This document shows, one piece after another, positions 33,432-41,688 of a DNA stretch of 64,000 bases. Each line of letters begins with the position of its first letter. Positions within the stretch are counted from its first letter, which is position 1. Source of the DNA: Promethearchaeota archaeon (GTDB taxonomy: Archaea; Asgardarchaeota; Thorarchaeia; Thorarchaeales; Thorarchaeaceae). The stretch is taken from contig WJMJ01000078.1 in the NCBI GenBank assembly GCA_014728035.1, forward strand, positions 62,001 through 126,000, written 5' to 3'. The translations under genes and the position numbers were made by a program. The notes beneath the pieces are model-generated. The model was given only the letters and a program-made list of their open reading frames with translations, made no database searches and was not told the origin of the DNA.

Positions 33432-34928
33432 GTGAATATCAACTTGATTCACAATACATTCCTCATCAAAATCTCAGGCAAAGTTTTAGCTACGGCACAA
33501 TACTGGCCAATAGAAGTGTCACAATCAGAGATTGAAGAATTTATTTCTACTAGAGAGGAAATCAAGGATGCCTCAGGTAGTGAGTTCATGAATATCCCTC
33601 TAAACATTCATGACCACAAAATGATGGCACTAGAAGTTGAGTCAGACTTGTTATTGCTTATGGTAGGAGATCATGGTGAGGATGACCGAGCTCTTAGTGA
33701 AAAACTCAAGAAAGGTGCAAGAATTTTACAGAAATATTCTGAGTCAAACGGTTCCGGTAAAATGATTCAGAATTTTGAGAGCATAATTGAATCGTCGGTT
33801 ACGACAAAACTGAAAATAGCACTAGTAGGCGAGGGCGGTGTTGGAAAAACCACTACATTACATCTCTTACTTGGAGATACACCCCCAACACAATATGTTC
33901 CCACCATTGCCTTGAATTTGGAAACGGTTGAAAATATTAGATTTGGGAACTATAGCCTAGTACTCTGGGATTTTGCTGGGCAAGAACGTTTCAGAAATCT
34001 CTGGAAGTTTTATTTCCATGGTGCTGATGTGATTTTTCTAGTCTGTGATTCTTCTTTGCGAAACGTAATTGTAAGCAAAGACATTATGAAACTCATTCGT
34101 AGAGATGCACCAAAAGTGCCACTATTTGTCATTGCCAATAAACAAGACAAACCAAATGCAATGCGTCCTGAAGTCATACAGAAAATCCTTGGCGTACCAA
34201 CATATCCAATGGTAGCAGTGGACAAGAGTCGTCGTGATGAGATGCTCCGAATTCTGATGAATGCCGCTGCACAATATGTAGGAGTTACTCTTCCGGACCT
34301 TCCAGCAACTGAGATTCTCAGATTTACTGACGAATTGTCAGAAGAGATTGCTCAGCTCGAAGGAATAGACGACTTACATGAAGAAGAAACCTCAGATGAA
34401 GAGGAATTGGAAGATGAAGATGAATATGAAATAGTTGAGGTTCTCGTTGATGAAGATGGACATATTATAGATGAAGAAGATATGGACGATGGCGAATACG
34501 AGATTGTTGAAGAATATATTGAGGAAACTGATGGAGAATATGTGGCCGAAGCAGATGAAGAAACTAAAAAGGATCCGCTCAAAACAATATCTGAAGCACT
34601 AGAAGCTGATGAGGATTTTGAATCAGAGATTGAAATGGTTTCTGAAGAAGAAATTGAAGAGAGTCTTAAGGCACTAAAGAGTGACGAGGTCGGGGACATC
34701 TCCACTGAACAACATCCTAGTGAAACCATATCCACAGGTACTATCAGAGAGTTAGAGCAAATTCTTGGAGTAATGGAACCTGTACGTTTGACAGAAAATG
34801 AATCACCAGATGATGAAGTAGAAAGACCACTTTCCATAACAAAACAGACAATTTCCGACTTGGAACAAATTCTTGGAAAAATGGAACCGGTCAATCTGCA
34901 TAATGAAGATGACGAAGATTCAGAGTAG
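33432..34928 (+). CDS. Longin-like domain fused to an Arf-like GTPase with a long acidic tail
   Basis: The 498-residue protein has three parts. Residues 1-100 form a small alpha/beta domain of longin-like order (LIHNTFLIKISGKVLATAQYW...MMALEVESDLLLLMVGD). Residues 125-285 are a complete GTPase: G1 GEGGVGKT at 133-140, G3 WDFAGQERF from 179, G4 NKQD at 236-239. Its Arf-like WKFYFHGADVIFLVCD segment is typical. Residues 286-498 are very acidic and contain two copies of a motif, T-I-(R/S)-(E/D)-L-E-Q-I-L-G-x-M-E-P-V (DNA about 34740 and 34849). The start is GTG 33432 with a TATA box about 30 nt before, so it is probably leaderless. The order longin then GTPase resembles the SRX-GTPase logic of the SRP receptor. 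Binding partners are unknown. Confidence 0.85.
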   Translation: MNINLIHNTFLIKISGKVLATAQYWPIEVSQSEIEEFISTREEIKDASGSEFMNIPLNIHDHKMMALEVESDLLLLMVGDHGEDDRALSEKLKKGARILQKYSESNGSGKMIQNFESIIESSVTTKLKIALVGEGGVGKTTTLHLLLGDTPPTQYVPTIALNLETVENIRFGNYSLVLWDFAGQERFRNLWKFYFHGADVIFLVCDSSLRNVIVSKDIMKLIRRDAPKVPLFVIANKQDKPNAMRPEVIQKILGVPTYPMVAVDKSRRDEMLRILMNAAAQYVGVTLPDLPATEILRFTDELSEEIAQLEGIDDLHEEETSDEEELEDEDEYEIVEVLVDEDGHIIDEEDMDDGEYEIVEEYIEETDGEYVAEADEETKKDPLKTISEALEADEDFESEIEMVSEEEIEESLKALKSDEVGDISTEQHPSETISTGTIRELEQILGVMEPVRLTENESPDDEVERPLSITKQTISDLEQILGKMEPVNLHNEDDEDSE

Positions 34929-34994
34929 TTTGTAATCTGCCTCACTCGGAAGCTTGATTTGCTATAAGCAATTTTCATTTCCTGTGGTTATCTC

Positions 34995-35354
34995 GTGAAA
35001 ATAGAAGATGTCGAACCTGACAAAAGCGTACCTGAACTGATTGTCCGAGTTATTTCAGTAGCTCCTCCGCGAATCATCACAACACGTGGTGGAAGGAAAA
35101 CACAGTTAACTGAGGTATTAGTAGCTGATGAAACAAAAAGAGTTGTGCTTTCCCTTTGGGGTTTTGGAAAGGCGTCTGACTTATCTGCTGGAAAAATAAT
35201 AAAAATTACCAATGGATGGGCGAAAGAATGGAAAGGTAAACTTCAACTTTCTCTTGGACGTTCTGGAAAATTCGAAGAGGTAGATGACGATGAAACTCTT
35301 CCGAGTTTAAACGAACTAATGTCTATTCCCAGTAAAGTTTCTTCAGAGGAATAA
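34995..35354 (+). CDS. OB-fold single-stranded nucleic acid-binding protein
   Basis: The 119-residue protein is a single OB fold of RPA/SOSS-B type. The features are the strand-rich LIVRVISVAPPRIITTRGGRKTQLTEVLVADETKRVVLSLWG, the loop GKASDLSAGKIIKITNGWAKEWKGKLQLSLGRSGKFEEVDDD, and an acidic C-terminus. It is likely to bind ssDNA in repair or replication. GTG at 34995 is used. It lies about 65 nt after the longin-GTPase gene and 28 nt before a nucleoside deoxyribosyltransferase-like gene, and may be cotranscribed. Confidence 0.8.
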   Translation: MKIEDVEPDKSVPELIVRVISVAPPRIITTRGGRKTQLTEVLVADETKRVVLSLWGFGKASDLSAGKIIKITNGWAKEWKGKLQLSLGRSGKFEEVDDDETLPSLNELMSIPSKVSSEE

Positions 35355-35382
35355 CCACAATTCCAAGGAGGTTGTTTGATCG

Positions 35383-35871
35383 GTGCAGATTTATCTCTCT
35401 GGCCCAATCATTCACAAACATCTTAGACGTGATGAGTTCTACAAAAAAGTTACAGAAAGTCTTGAAATGCAAGGACATGGTGTCTTCACACCACAATTCA
35501 TGCCTCCAACAGATGCAAGAGCAATCTATGAGCGAGACTTTCAATGGGTCATGGAAAGTGATTTGATTCTTGCCGAGGTCTCAAAACCGTCTTTGGGAGT
35601 GGGTATGGAACTCATGCTTGCAGTTCTTGAGAAAAAACCAGTACTTGCCTTTTATGAAGGGAATATCAAAATGCTTTCAAAAATGGTTCGAGGTGCAGAT
35701 GGTATCACTGTAATTGAGTATTCTAATACTGATGAAGTAATTGAATTCATTACGCAACATGATTTTGAATCAATGGTCTTAAAGAAATGTTCAAAGTGCC
35801 AATCATGGATACTAGAAAAAAGAGATAACTCGTTCCTTTGTATTCTCTGTGACACAGAAGTACCGGTGTGA
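35383..35871 (+). CDS. Nucleoside 2-deoxyribosyltransferase-like protein with C-terminal zinc knuckle
   Basis: The 162-residue protein has the N-terminal MQIYLSGPI strand and loop, and the ESDLILAEVSKPSLGVGMELMLAVLEKKPVLAF active-site region (Glu of GMEL is the usual nucleophile) typical of the nucleoside 2-deoxyribosyltransferase/DNPH1 superfamily. A small Cys4 ribbon (CSKCQSWILEKRDNSFLCILC) is added at the C-terminus. GTG at 35383 has an AAGGAGG site 11 nt upstream. The reaction may be exchange or hydrolysis of the N-glycosidic bond of a deoxynucleotide. The zinc ribbon is an unusual addition. Confidence 0.75.
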   Translation: MQIYLSGPIIHKHLRRDEFYKKVTESLEMQGHGVFTPQFMPPTDARAIYERDFQWVMESDLILAEVSKPSLGVGMELMLAVLEKKPVLAFYEGNIKMLSKMVRGADGITVIEYSNTDEVIEFITQHDFESMVLKKCSKCQSWILEKRDNSFLCILCDTEVPV

Positions 35872-35874
35872 TTG

Positions 35875-36819
35875 ATGGCTGAATCATATCTCCCAGAGGA
35901 TATCAATAGGTTTCAAATTATACTACTTCTAATTCTATCTGTTTCGATGGTTTCTAGTGCCAGTATTCTAATCCGGTTCAGCACGTCTAACCCATTGGTT
36001 ATCGTATTTTGGCGCACATTATTTGGGGGTGTTCTTATGGCAAGTGCGGGTTTGGCGCGAAATGACTTTAGAAAGAGTTATCCCATAGTCAGAAAAAGAT
36101 GGAAATGGCTGTTAGTAATTGGAGTGATTCTATCACTTCATTTTTCATTTTGGTTCACATCTCTGTTTCTAACAACAGTTGCTGCAAGTGTGGTGCTTGT
36201 AAATACATCACCTATTTTTACTGCCATACTCTCCACATTGGTTCTAAAAGAAGCACTAGGGACACGGTCATGGATTGGCGTAATAACTGCTGTAATTGGA
36301 TCAATTATCTTAGCTTTTACGGATCTAAATATAATAGGGATTGACGCATTATTTGGAGATATTCTAGCCTTGTTAGCGGGATTATTTCTTGCGTTATATT
36401 TCATTGGTGGCCGGAAATATGCCAAGGGATTACCAATCACTGTTTATACCTCAATAATATATTTCACAGCCGCCCTTGTGACCCTTGCAATATGTGTTTT
36501 TAATGGAGTAAATGTGCTAGTATTGGAATTTTCAGAATATCTGATATTCATCGCATTGGCAATATTCCCAACAGCATTAGGCCATTCAGTAAACAATTAT
36601 TTGCTTACATTAGTTCCAGCATATGTTGTATCATCCGCGGTACTTGGGGAACCAATCGGAGCTACTATTCTCGCCGCGGTTTTCCTTGGGGAAATACCTT
36701 CAACTGTAACGTTCATCGGATTTGGAATTATTCTGTTAGGTATTGCCCTGGTTCTGGTGGACATAGCCGCCAGAACACGAGGAAACAAATCATCCCTTGA
36801 TAACACCGATAGGTCTTAG
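35875..36819 (+). CDS. EamA/DMT-superfamily transporter
   Basis: The 314-residue membrane protein has ten predicted membrane segments in two EamA repeats, with the N-terminal repeat motif NPLVIVFWRTLFGGVLMA and the second-half PAYVVSSAVLGEPIGATILAAVFLGEIPSTVTFIGFGIILLGIALV. DMT transporters move metabolites or drugs. The substrate is unknown. ATG at 35875 has GGTGTGA upstream in the previous gene's last codons. The 3' end overlaps the convergent rtcB gene by 30 bp, so the transcripts can pair as antisense RNA. Confidence 0.88.
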   Translation: MAESYLPEDINRFQIILLLILSVSMVSSASILIRFSTSNPLVIVFWRTLFGGVLMASAGLARNDFRKSYPIVRKRWKWLLVIGVILSLHFSFWFTSLFLTTVAASVVLVNTSPIFTAILSTLVLKEALGTRSWIGVITAVIGSIILAFTDLNIIGIDALFGDILALLAGLFLALYFIGGRKYAKGLPITVYTSIIYFTAALVTLAICVFNGVNVLVLEFSEYLIFIALAIFPTALGHSVNNYLLTLVPAYVVSSAVLGEPIGATILAAVFLGEIPSTVTFIGFGIILLGIALVLVDIAARTRGNKSSLDNTDRS

Positions 36820-38241
36820 TCGAACTGCAGTCGTTGCAATACCAAGGGCATCAGAAACTTTTACAACTTCATCAACATCCTTGTAAGCTCCTGGGGCTTC
36901 TTCAGCAATCACAACAGCTTTTGTGGATTTGACGATAATGCCATCACTTGCAAGGTCTTTTTGAACATCTTTGCCATAGAATTGTTTCTTAGCTCTTGTC
37001 CTACTCATGAGTCGTCCTGCTCCATGTGCTGTTGAACCAAATGTTAATTCCATACCTCTTGGGTTTCCAACCAATATGTAGGAGGCAGTACCCATTGTGC
37101 CAGGAATTAAAACGGGTTGTCCTATTTTCTTGTAAGCTGAAGGAGTTTCAGGATGTCCAGCTGGAAATGCACGGGTTGCACCTTTTCGATGGACAACTAC
37201 CTTGGTCTTTTTCCCTTCAATATCGTGTTCTTCGACCTTGCCCATATTGTGAGCAACATCATAAATCAGCTTCATATCGAGGTCTTCAGGAGATGAACCC
37301 ATAACTTTGGAAATTGCTTCTCTTGTCCAGTGCATCATAGTCTGTCTATTTGCCCAAGCATAATTAGCAGCTGCACTCATCGCAGCAAGGTAATCTTGTC
37401 CTTCTGAGGATGTGGTTGGAGCACTACATAACTCTCGTTCTGGAACCTGTATGTTATACTTTCTCATGGCTTTAGTCATAATCTTGATATAATCACTACA
37501 GACTTGGTGGCCTAGACCTCTTGAGCCACTATGAATCATAACAGTGACCTGACCCTCTCGTGTGATACCCATAGCTTTTGCTGCTGCTTCATCGTAAATC
37601 TTATCGACCAGTTGAAGCTCTAGAAAATGATTGCCCGACCCAAGGGTGCCTACCTGACTCATACCTCGTTTCTTTGCATGCTCAGATATTTTCGATGCGT
37701 CTGCAATCTCTAAGTTTCCTCGCCCTTCTGTATGATCAAGGTCTTCATCCCAACCATAACCATTTTCCACAGCCCATTTCGCCCCATTATTCAGAACATC
37801 TTCCACACCACGAAATCCTTGGAGACTGATTTTCCCAGAACGTCCGACACCTGTGGGTACATCGTTAAAGAGTCGATCGATTAATTCTCGTATTTTTGGC
37901 CGTACATCGGATTCGTCCATATTTGTTCGCAAAACACGAACTCCACAATTTATGTCATAGCCAACTCCACCAGGAGATATCACACCCGTTTCGTAATCAA
38001 GAGCTGCTACTCCACCAATTGGAAATCCATATCCTTGATGACCATCAGGTAGAACAATGCTGTGGGAATAGATGCCTGGAAGACATGCAACATTGGTTCC
38101 CTGTGTAAAGGTCTTATCTTGCTTCATTTTGCTAACTAGTGCGGCTGAAGCATGAACATGAACAGGTACATTCATGCATTTTTTAGTTCCTTTTGGAATC
38201 TCATAGATGTTTTCAGCTATCTTTTTGATTTCCACTATCAA
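36790..38241 (-). CDS. rtcB: RNA ligase RtcB (tRNA-splicing ligase)
   Basis: The 483-residue GTP-dependent ligase joins 3'-phosphate or 2',3'-cyclic phosphate and 5'-OH RNA ends, including tRNA exons after intron removal. Diagnostic stretches are the metal site GGVGYDINCGVRVLR near residue 100 (Asp, Cys), GSGNHFLELQ near 206, IHSGSRGLGHQV near 240, the catalytic region VAHNMGK...VVHRKGATRAFPAGHP near 350, and STAHGAGRLMSRTRAK near 416. TTG at 38241 has GAGG upstream. The presence of an intron-bearing tRNA in this window fits its role. No intein is visible, although many archaeal rtcB genes carry one. Confidence 0.93.
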   Translation of the reverse strand: MIVEIKKIAENIYEIPKGTKKCMNVPVHVHASAALVSKMKQDKTFTQGTNVACLPGIYSHSIVLPDGHQGYGFPIGGVAALDYETGVISPGGVGYDINCGVRVLRTNMDESDVRPKIRELIDRLFNDVPTGVGRSGKISLQGFRGVEDVLNNGAKWAVENGYGWDEDLDHTEGRGNLEIADASKISEHAKKRGMSQVGTLGSGNHFLELQLVDKIYDEAAAKAMGITREGQVTVMIHSGSRGLGHQVCSDYIKIMTKAMRKYNIQVPERELCSAPTTSSEGQDYLAAMSAAANYAWANRQTMMHWTREAISKVMGSSPEDLDMKLIYDVAHNMGKVEEHDIEGKKTKVVVHRKGATRAFPAGHPETPSAYKKIGQPVLIPGTMGTASYILVGNPRGMELTFGSTAHGAGRLMSRTRAKKQFYGKDVQKDLASDGIIVKSTKAVVIAEEAPGAYKDVDEVVKVSDALGIATTAVRLRPIGVIKG

Positions 38242-38385
38242 TCAATCCTCTATCTGAAAGATACATCTCGCCACTTCTGCTATAAGGCTTGTGACAGGAC
38301 TACTAAAACTGAGGACTTATTTTGAATATTGAACCACAATCTACTGGGACAATCGTCCACAGTAAATAGGAGGTAGAATGACCTA

Positions 38386-39420
38386 GTGCCTAAACCTCGG
38401 CTAACAACAATGGTAACTTCGCACGGATGAAGCTGTAAGGTCAAACAGGATGATCTAACAAGATTACTTCAACAAGCTGGATTGCTTCCAGAAGATAAGA
38501 CCTGTTCGGATCAAGTTGGAGATGATGCAGTCGCTCAGATCTTGAGTGATAATATTGCGGTAGTAGAGAATGTAGATGTCTTCACACCGATTCACGACGA
38601 CCCATATATCCAAGGTGAAATCGTTGCATGCAATGCCTCCAATGATGTATTCGCTATGGGTGTAACCACATTGGTTTCTCTTCAAGCCTTTCTAGCTTAT
38701 CCAAAGAGTATGGATGAAGAGGTGATTGTAGATGTGCTTCGTGGAATGAATGACTTCATGGAACGCCTGAATTCCAAAGTAACTGGTGGACAGACTATAA
38801 AGAATCCATGTCCAGTTTTTGGCGGTGTATGTTTAGGTGTTATACATCCAAAGGACATCATCTATTCAAAAGGAGCCCGTCATGGAGATATCATCCTCCT
38901 AACAAAACCTCTTGGAATTCAACCCGCAATGAGGTCATATCGTGACCTTCAAGATGAGAAGAGAACTAATCTTCTTGCGGAATTCGACGAAGAGGAGTTA
39001 TGCAAAATGCAGGAAACTGCTGTAAAAATTATGACTCAAAGCAATCTCGAAGTTGCTCGGGTTATGAGAAGCATTGGTGTTCATGCTGCGACAGATGTCA
39101 CTGGATTCGGTGTTTTGGGCCATGCCCAAAATGTCGCAACTCTCAGCGAAGTCCAAATAGAAATCGAAAGTTTGCCTGTTATCAAAGGAACCTTGGAACT
39201 CGCAGAATTCTTTGGACACAAACTTGCAGCAGGATTAGGTGCAGAAACAGCGGGAGGAATGCTGGTATTCTTACATCCTGAAAAAGTCGATGCATTTCGA
39301 TACGAGTTGCGTGAGTTTGGATTACCTTGTTGGCCTATTGGACACGTAACAAAAGATTCCGATGCACCTTCAGCTTCGTTGGCTGAAGGTATAGAGTTCA
39401 TAGAGACCGATTTCCCGTGA
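38386..39420 (+). CDS. selD: Selenophosphate synthetase with catalytic selenocysteine (in-frame TGA)
   Basis: SelD makes selenophosphate from selenide and ATP for selenocysteine synthesis. The reading frame runs from GTG 38386 and has an AGGAGGT site upstream. Its only internal stop is TGA at 38428-38430, codon 15, in the context T-S-H-G-U-S-C-K-V, which matches the catalytic HG-(U/C)-x-C-K motif of archaeal SelD. Starting downstream (at the first candidate, 38482) would delete the catalytic Sec/Cys and Lys. Read through, the protein has 344 residues, the normal length for SelD. Other motifs: VGDDAV, the HDDPYIQG metal loop, FAMGV, NPCPVFGG, and ATDVTGFGVLGH. A candidate SECIS lies 4 nt after the stop. 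Confidence 0.85.
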
Positions 39421-39423
39421 ACA

Positions 39424-39449
39424 TCACTTGAAACCTAAAGGGGAAGTGA
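39424..39449 (+). promoter_or_regulatory. Candidate archaeal-type SECIS hairpin in selD 3' UTR
   Basis: The stem TCACTT (39424-39429) pairs with AAGTGA (39444-39449). Above it is a GAA(A) internal loop on the 5' side, then a short CC/GG stem and an AAA apical loop (GAAACCTAAAGGGGA at 39430-39444). This resembles archaeal SECIS elements, with a GAA asymmetric internal loop below a GC mini-stem, in the 3' UTR, as expected for archaea. It begins 4 nt after the selD stop. The lower stem strand is also used by the competing terminator hairpin. Confidence 0.5.
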
Positions 39450-39491
39450 GTGAGGATAGCCGAAGCAATCGGACGGTCTCACTATTTTTTT
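39445..39491 (+). terminator. selD terminator hairpin
   Basis: AGTGAG (39445-39450) pairs with CTCACT (39478-39483), with an inner stem CCGA/TCGG and loop AGCAA. It is followed by a run of seven T (39485-39491). It cannot form together with the SECIS candidate because both use 39445-39449. Confidence 0.55.
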
Positions 39492-39509
39492 CAATAGAAA
39501 ACACTGATA

Positions 39510-39674
39510 TCATTCTAAAAGATGATTGAGGCGATCAAAGATTTCTGTAATACCCTCTAGACTCTCCAAATCAATCTCGGGGTCCATAAACTTTCGTATT
39601 TCGATAAGCTCGTCGACGTTCTCTTCATGAAACAGCCAGAATTCTTGTTGGATTTGCTCTTTTGCTTTTGACAT
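39510..39674 (-). CDS. Small acidic helical protein (54 residues)
   Basis: An ATG at 39674 opens a 54-codon frame on the minus strand, ending at TGA 39510. The product is MSKAKEQIQQEFW..., with helices EEFW-like (EQIQQEFWLFHEENVDELIEIRK) and IDLESLEGITEIFDRLNHLLE. It has the codon composition of a real gene and a TATA-like AATATAAAC about 25 nt upstream on its strand, consistent with a very short leader. It is too short for common ORF filters. I do not recognise it, and its charge pattern suits a small adaptor or regulator. Confidence 0.6.
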   Translation of the reverse strand: MSKAKEQIQQEFWLFHEENVDELIEIRKFMDPEIDLESLEGITEIFDRLNHLLE

Positions 39675-39710
39675 GACAAGTTCACTTCGTTTATATTATC
39701 TATCTAATAA

Positions 39711-39764
39711 TTCGTTATTTGTCGATATAACTTCTTTGGAGAATGTTGGTTCGTTATTTGTCGA
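39711..39764. repeat. 15-bp direct repeat in a divergent intergenic region
   Basis: TTCGTTATTTGTCGA is found exactly at 39711-39725 and at 39750-39764 (39-bp period) between the divergent small acidic-protein gene and the COG2229 GTPase gene. This is about where an upstream regulator could bind. Confidence 0.5.
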
Positions 39765-39800
39765 ATTTTTACCGTTTTGGGTCTGCTTACCTTAGGTTTA

Positions 39801-39831
39801 ATACGATAAACATTAAATCACCATATCGTAT
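39801..39831. promoter_or_regulatory. Inverted repeat at GTPase promoter
   Basis: ATACGATA (39801-39808) and TATCGTAT (39824-39831) are exact inverse complements separated by 15 nt. They surround the presumed promoter of the COG2229 GTPase gene (TATA-like GGTTTAATA just before), so this looks like an operator. Confidence 0.5.
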
Positions 39832-39866
39832 AGAGAAATCAATACCTTCAGTGTAGGTGAAAGAAC

Positions 39867-40568
39867 ATGAAGATAGTCGTCACTGGGCCATACGAAGCTG
39901 GAAAGAGCAAAATGATTCACACCATAACAGACGGTGCGTGTATCAATATTGAACGAAGAGGAACTACTATTGCAATGGATCACGGTCTTGCTAACGTAGA
40001 TGGCATGAGTGTCTTTATGTTTGGTACTCCTGGACTTTTGCGGTTTCGTACAATGCGAAAAATACTAAGCTCGGGTGCAGATGGTATCATTTTTGTAGTA
40101 GACTCCGTGGACCCAGAGGCTGATGCTCGTGCACGTCTCTTTTTCCGTGAGATTGCCTTTTTCCTTCCAGGTGTTCCTTGTATTGTTGCTGCAAACAAGC
40201 AAGATGCTGAAGGTGCAAGACATGTCGATGAACTCCGAAAACGGATGAGTTTTCTAGCGGGTGTGCCTGTAATACCCTGTTCTGCAGAAACAGGTGAAAA
40301 TGTTGATCGTCTGTTACGAACATTGCTCTATCTAACAATGATGCAATGGAGTTCTGTATTTTCGAAATTTGCAGAATATAGTGGAAATGAACAAGGGCTT
40401 AGTAAGCTTATGGATGACCTTAGTCTGCCCAGAGACCAAGCTGTAGGTTATCTAAGACGTTTTGAACTTAGAAAATTGCTAGAAGTTGCCGTTGGAGATG
40501 AGAGCTTTCATGTCAAAAAGGAAATTCATCCCATATTGGAGAACCCAGTTCTTATTATGCGCCGCTAA
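39867..40568 (+). CDS. COG2229-type small GTPase with extra C-terminal helical domain
   Basis: The 233-residue protein has Walker A GPYEAGKS at residues 7-14, a switch I TT in RRGTTIAMDHG, a G3 region that reads FGTPGLLRF (typical for COG2229, with no DxxG Asp), and G4 NKQD at 110-113 with CSAETGENV as G5. Residues 170-233 add a helical region (FAEYSGNEQGLSKLMDDLSLPRDQAVGYLRRFELRKLLEVAVGDESFHVKKE). The family includes bacterial MglA-like and Asgard GTPases. ATG at 39867 has a GGTGAA site. The TPR gene follows by about 68 nt and may be cotranscribed. Confidence 0.85.
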   Translation: MKIVVTGPYEAGKSKMIHTITDGACINIERRGTTIAMDHGLANVDGMSVFMFGTPGLLRFRTMRKILSSGADGIIFVVDSVDPEADARARLFFREIAFFLPGVPCIVAANKQDAEGARHVDELRKRMSFLAGVPVIPCSAETGENVDRLLRTLLYLTMMQWSSVFSKFAEYSGNEQGLSKLMDDLSLPRDQAVGYLRRFELRKLLEVAVGDESFHVKKEIHPILENPVLIMRR

Positions 40569-40636
40569 TGTGCAGTCAGAAGGATTCAAAAGTAATATCG
40601 CAGCGCGTACAATTCAGAGTATGAGAGGTTATCCTC

Positions 40637-41491
40637 ATGAGTGATAATGAAATCGATTTAGACCCAACGGAACTTATGGAACAAGGTGAGGCTGCTTTTG
40701 AAGCCGGAGAGAAAGATATCGCCGCTAAAATCTTCAATACAGCCGGAAATGTCTATATGTCACTCGCTGAATTTGAGGGTGCCTTAGAATGTTTCGAGCG
40801 TTCTGTTGAGATTTTCAAGGAACTAGATGATGAAACGGGTATTAGCGACACCCTCTACAATCTTGGAGTAGCTCAAATAAATTTGGAACAATGGGATGAA
40901 GCTATTCTAACTTGTGAAAAAACCATGGAGAAGTTTGAAGCAGTAGATAATGAAGAAGGGACTGCAGATGCAATGTACGCTCTAGCTCTCGCTTATCACG
41001 GAAAAGGAAAAACCGACACTGCTATGGACTATTTCAAAAAAGCTCAACGTGCATACAAGAAACTTGGTAATGAACAGGGTGTTGTAAGTATCATTATGGA
41101 TATTGGGAATGTTGAAGCTGAACAAGAGAATTGGGCACAAGCCACTAAAACATTCAAAAAAGCACTCAAAATATATCAAGAACTTGATGATAAAGCTGGA
41201 ACAGCAGATGCGCTTTCACTTCTGGGAGATATTGCGGAAATTCAGGGAAAACAAAAGCAAGCTGCTGAATATTTCACCGAAGCTTCTGAGTGCTATCTTG
41301 AAGCAGAAATATACGATATTGCAAGAGAGGTATTCGAAAGAGCTGAACAGAAGCTTTGGGATATACCAAAGGCAACCAGACGTAGATTACGCAAGGTATT
41401 GGATAAAATATACGACAGGCTTCCAGAAGAGGAAGATGATGACGACGACGATGACGAAGATTTTGACGAAGATCTGCTAGAATTTCAGTAA
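40637..41491 (+). CDS. Tetratricopeptide-repeat protein with poly-Asp tail
   Basis: The 284-residue soluble protein contains about five consecutive TPR units (for example NVYMSLAEFEGALECFERSVEIFKEL and SDTLYNLGVAQINLEQWDEAILTCEKTMEKFEAV) with a helical C-terminal cap, and ends with a very acidic tail (DDDDDDEDFDEDLLEFQ). TPR arrays bind other proteins. The acidic tail could act as an electrostatic contact. It lies downstream of the GTPase and upstream of the gingipain-like surface gene. It has a GAGAGG site and ATG at 40637. Confidence 0.8.
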   Translation: MSDNEIDLDPTELMEQGEAAFEAGEKDIAAKIFNTAGNVYMSLAEFEGALECFERSVEIFKELDDETGISDTLYNLGVAQINLEQWDEAILTCEKTMEKFEAVDNEEGTADAMYALALAYHGKGKTDTAMDYFKKAQRAYKKLGNEQGVVSIIMDIGNVEAEQENWAQATKTFKKALKIYQELDDKAGTADALSLLGDIAEIQGKQKQAAEYFTEASECYLEAEIYDIAREVFERAEQKLWDIPKATRRRLRKVLDKIYDRLPEEEDDDDDDDEDFDEDLLEFQ

Positions 41492-41688
41492 AAGTAGTCT
41501 TTCATGGTGGGAGAGGGGAGAGCTTTTCACTACTTGGGCTACACATTTTCAAAATAGGTTTTGCATCTACTAATTACTTCCATATACAATAGGATAAAAT
41601 GGATTAATGCGAAATCACTCATGATATTCAACCTCAATCCAGCAAAACCATATTTAGAAGGATGAACATCAAGTCAGTGGAGTGAATA

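Noticed and set aside
34352..34978. 208-residue serine-rich minus-strand frame
   Set aside because: It is the mirror of the acidic tail of the longin-GTPase and has no independent support.
38482..39420. SelD starting at TTG 38482
   Set aside because: It removes the HG-U-S-C-K catalytic segment. The frame is open upstream apart from one TGA at the known Sec position, and GTG 38386 has a good ribosome-binding site.
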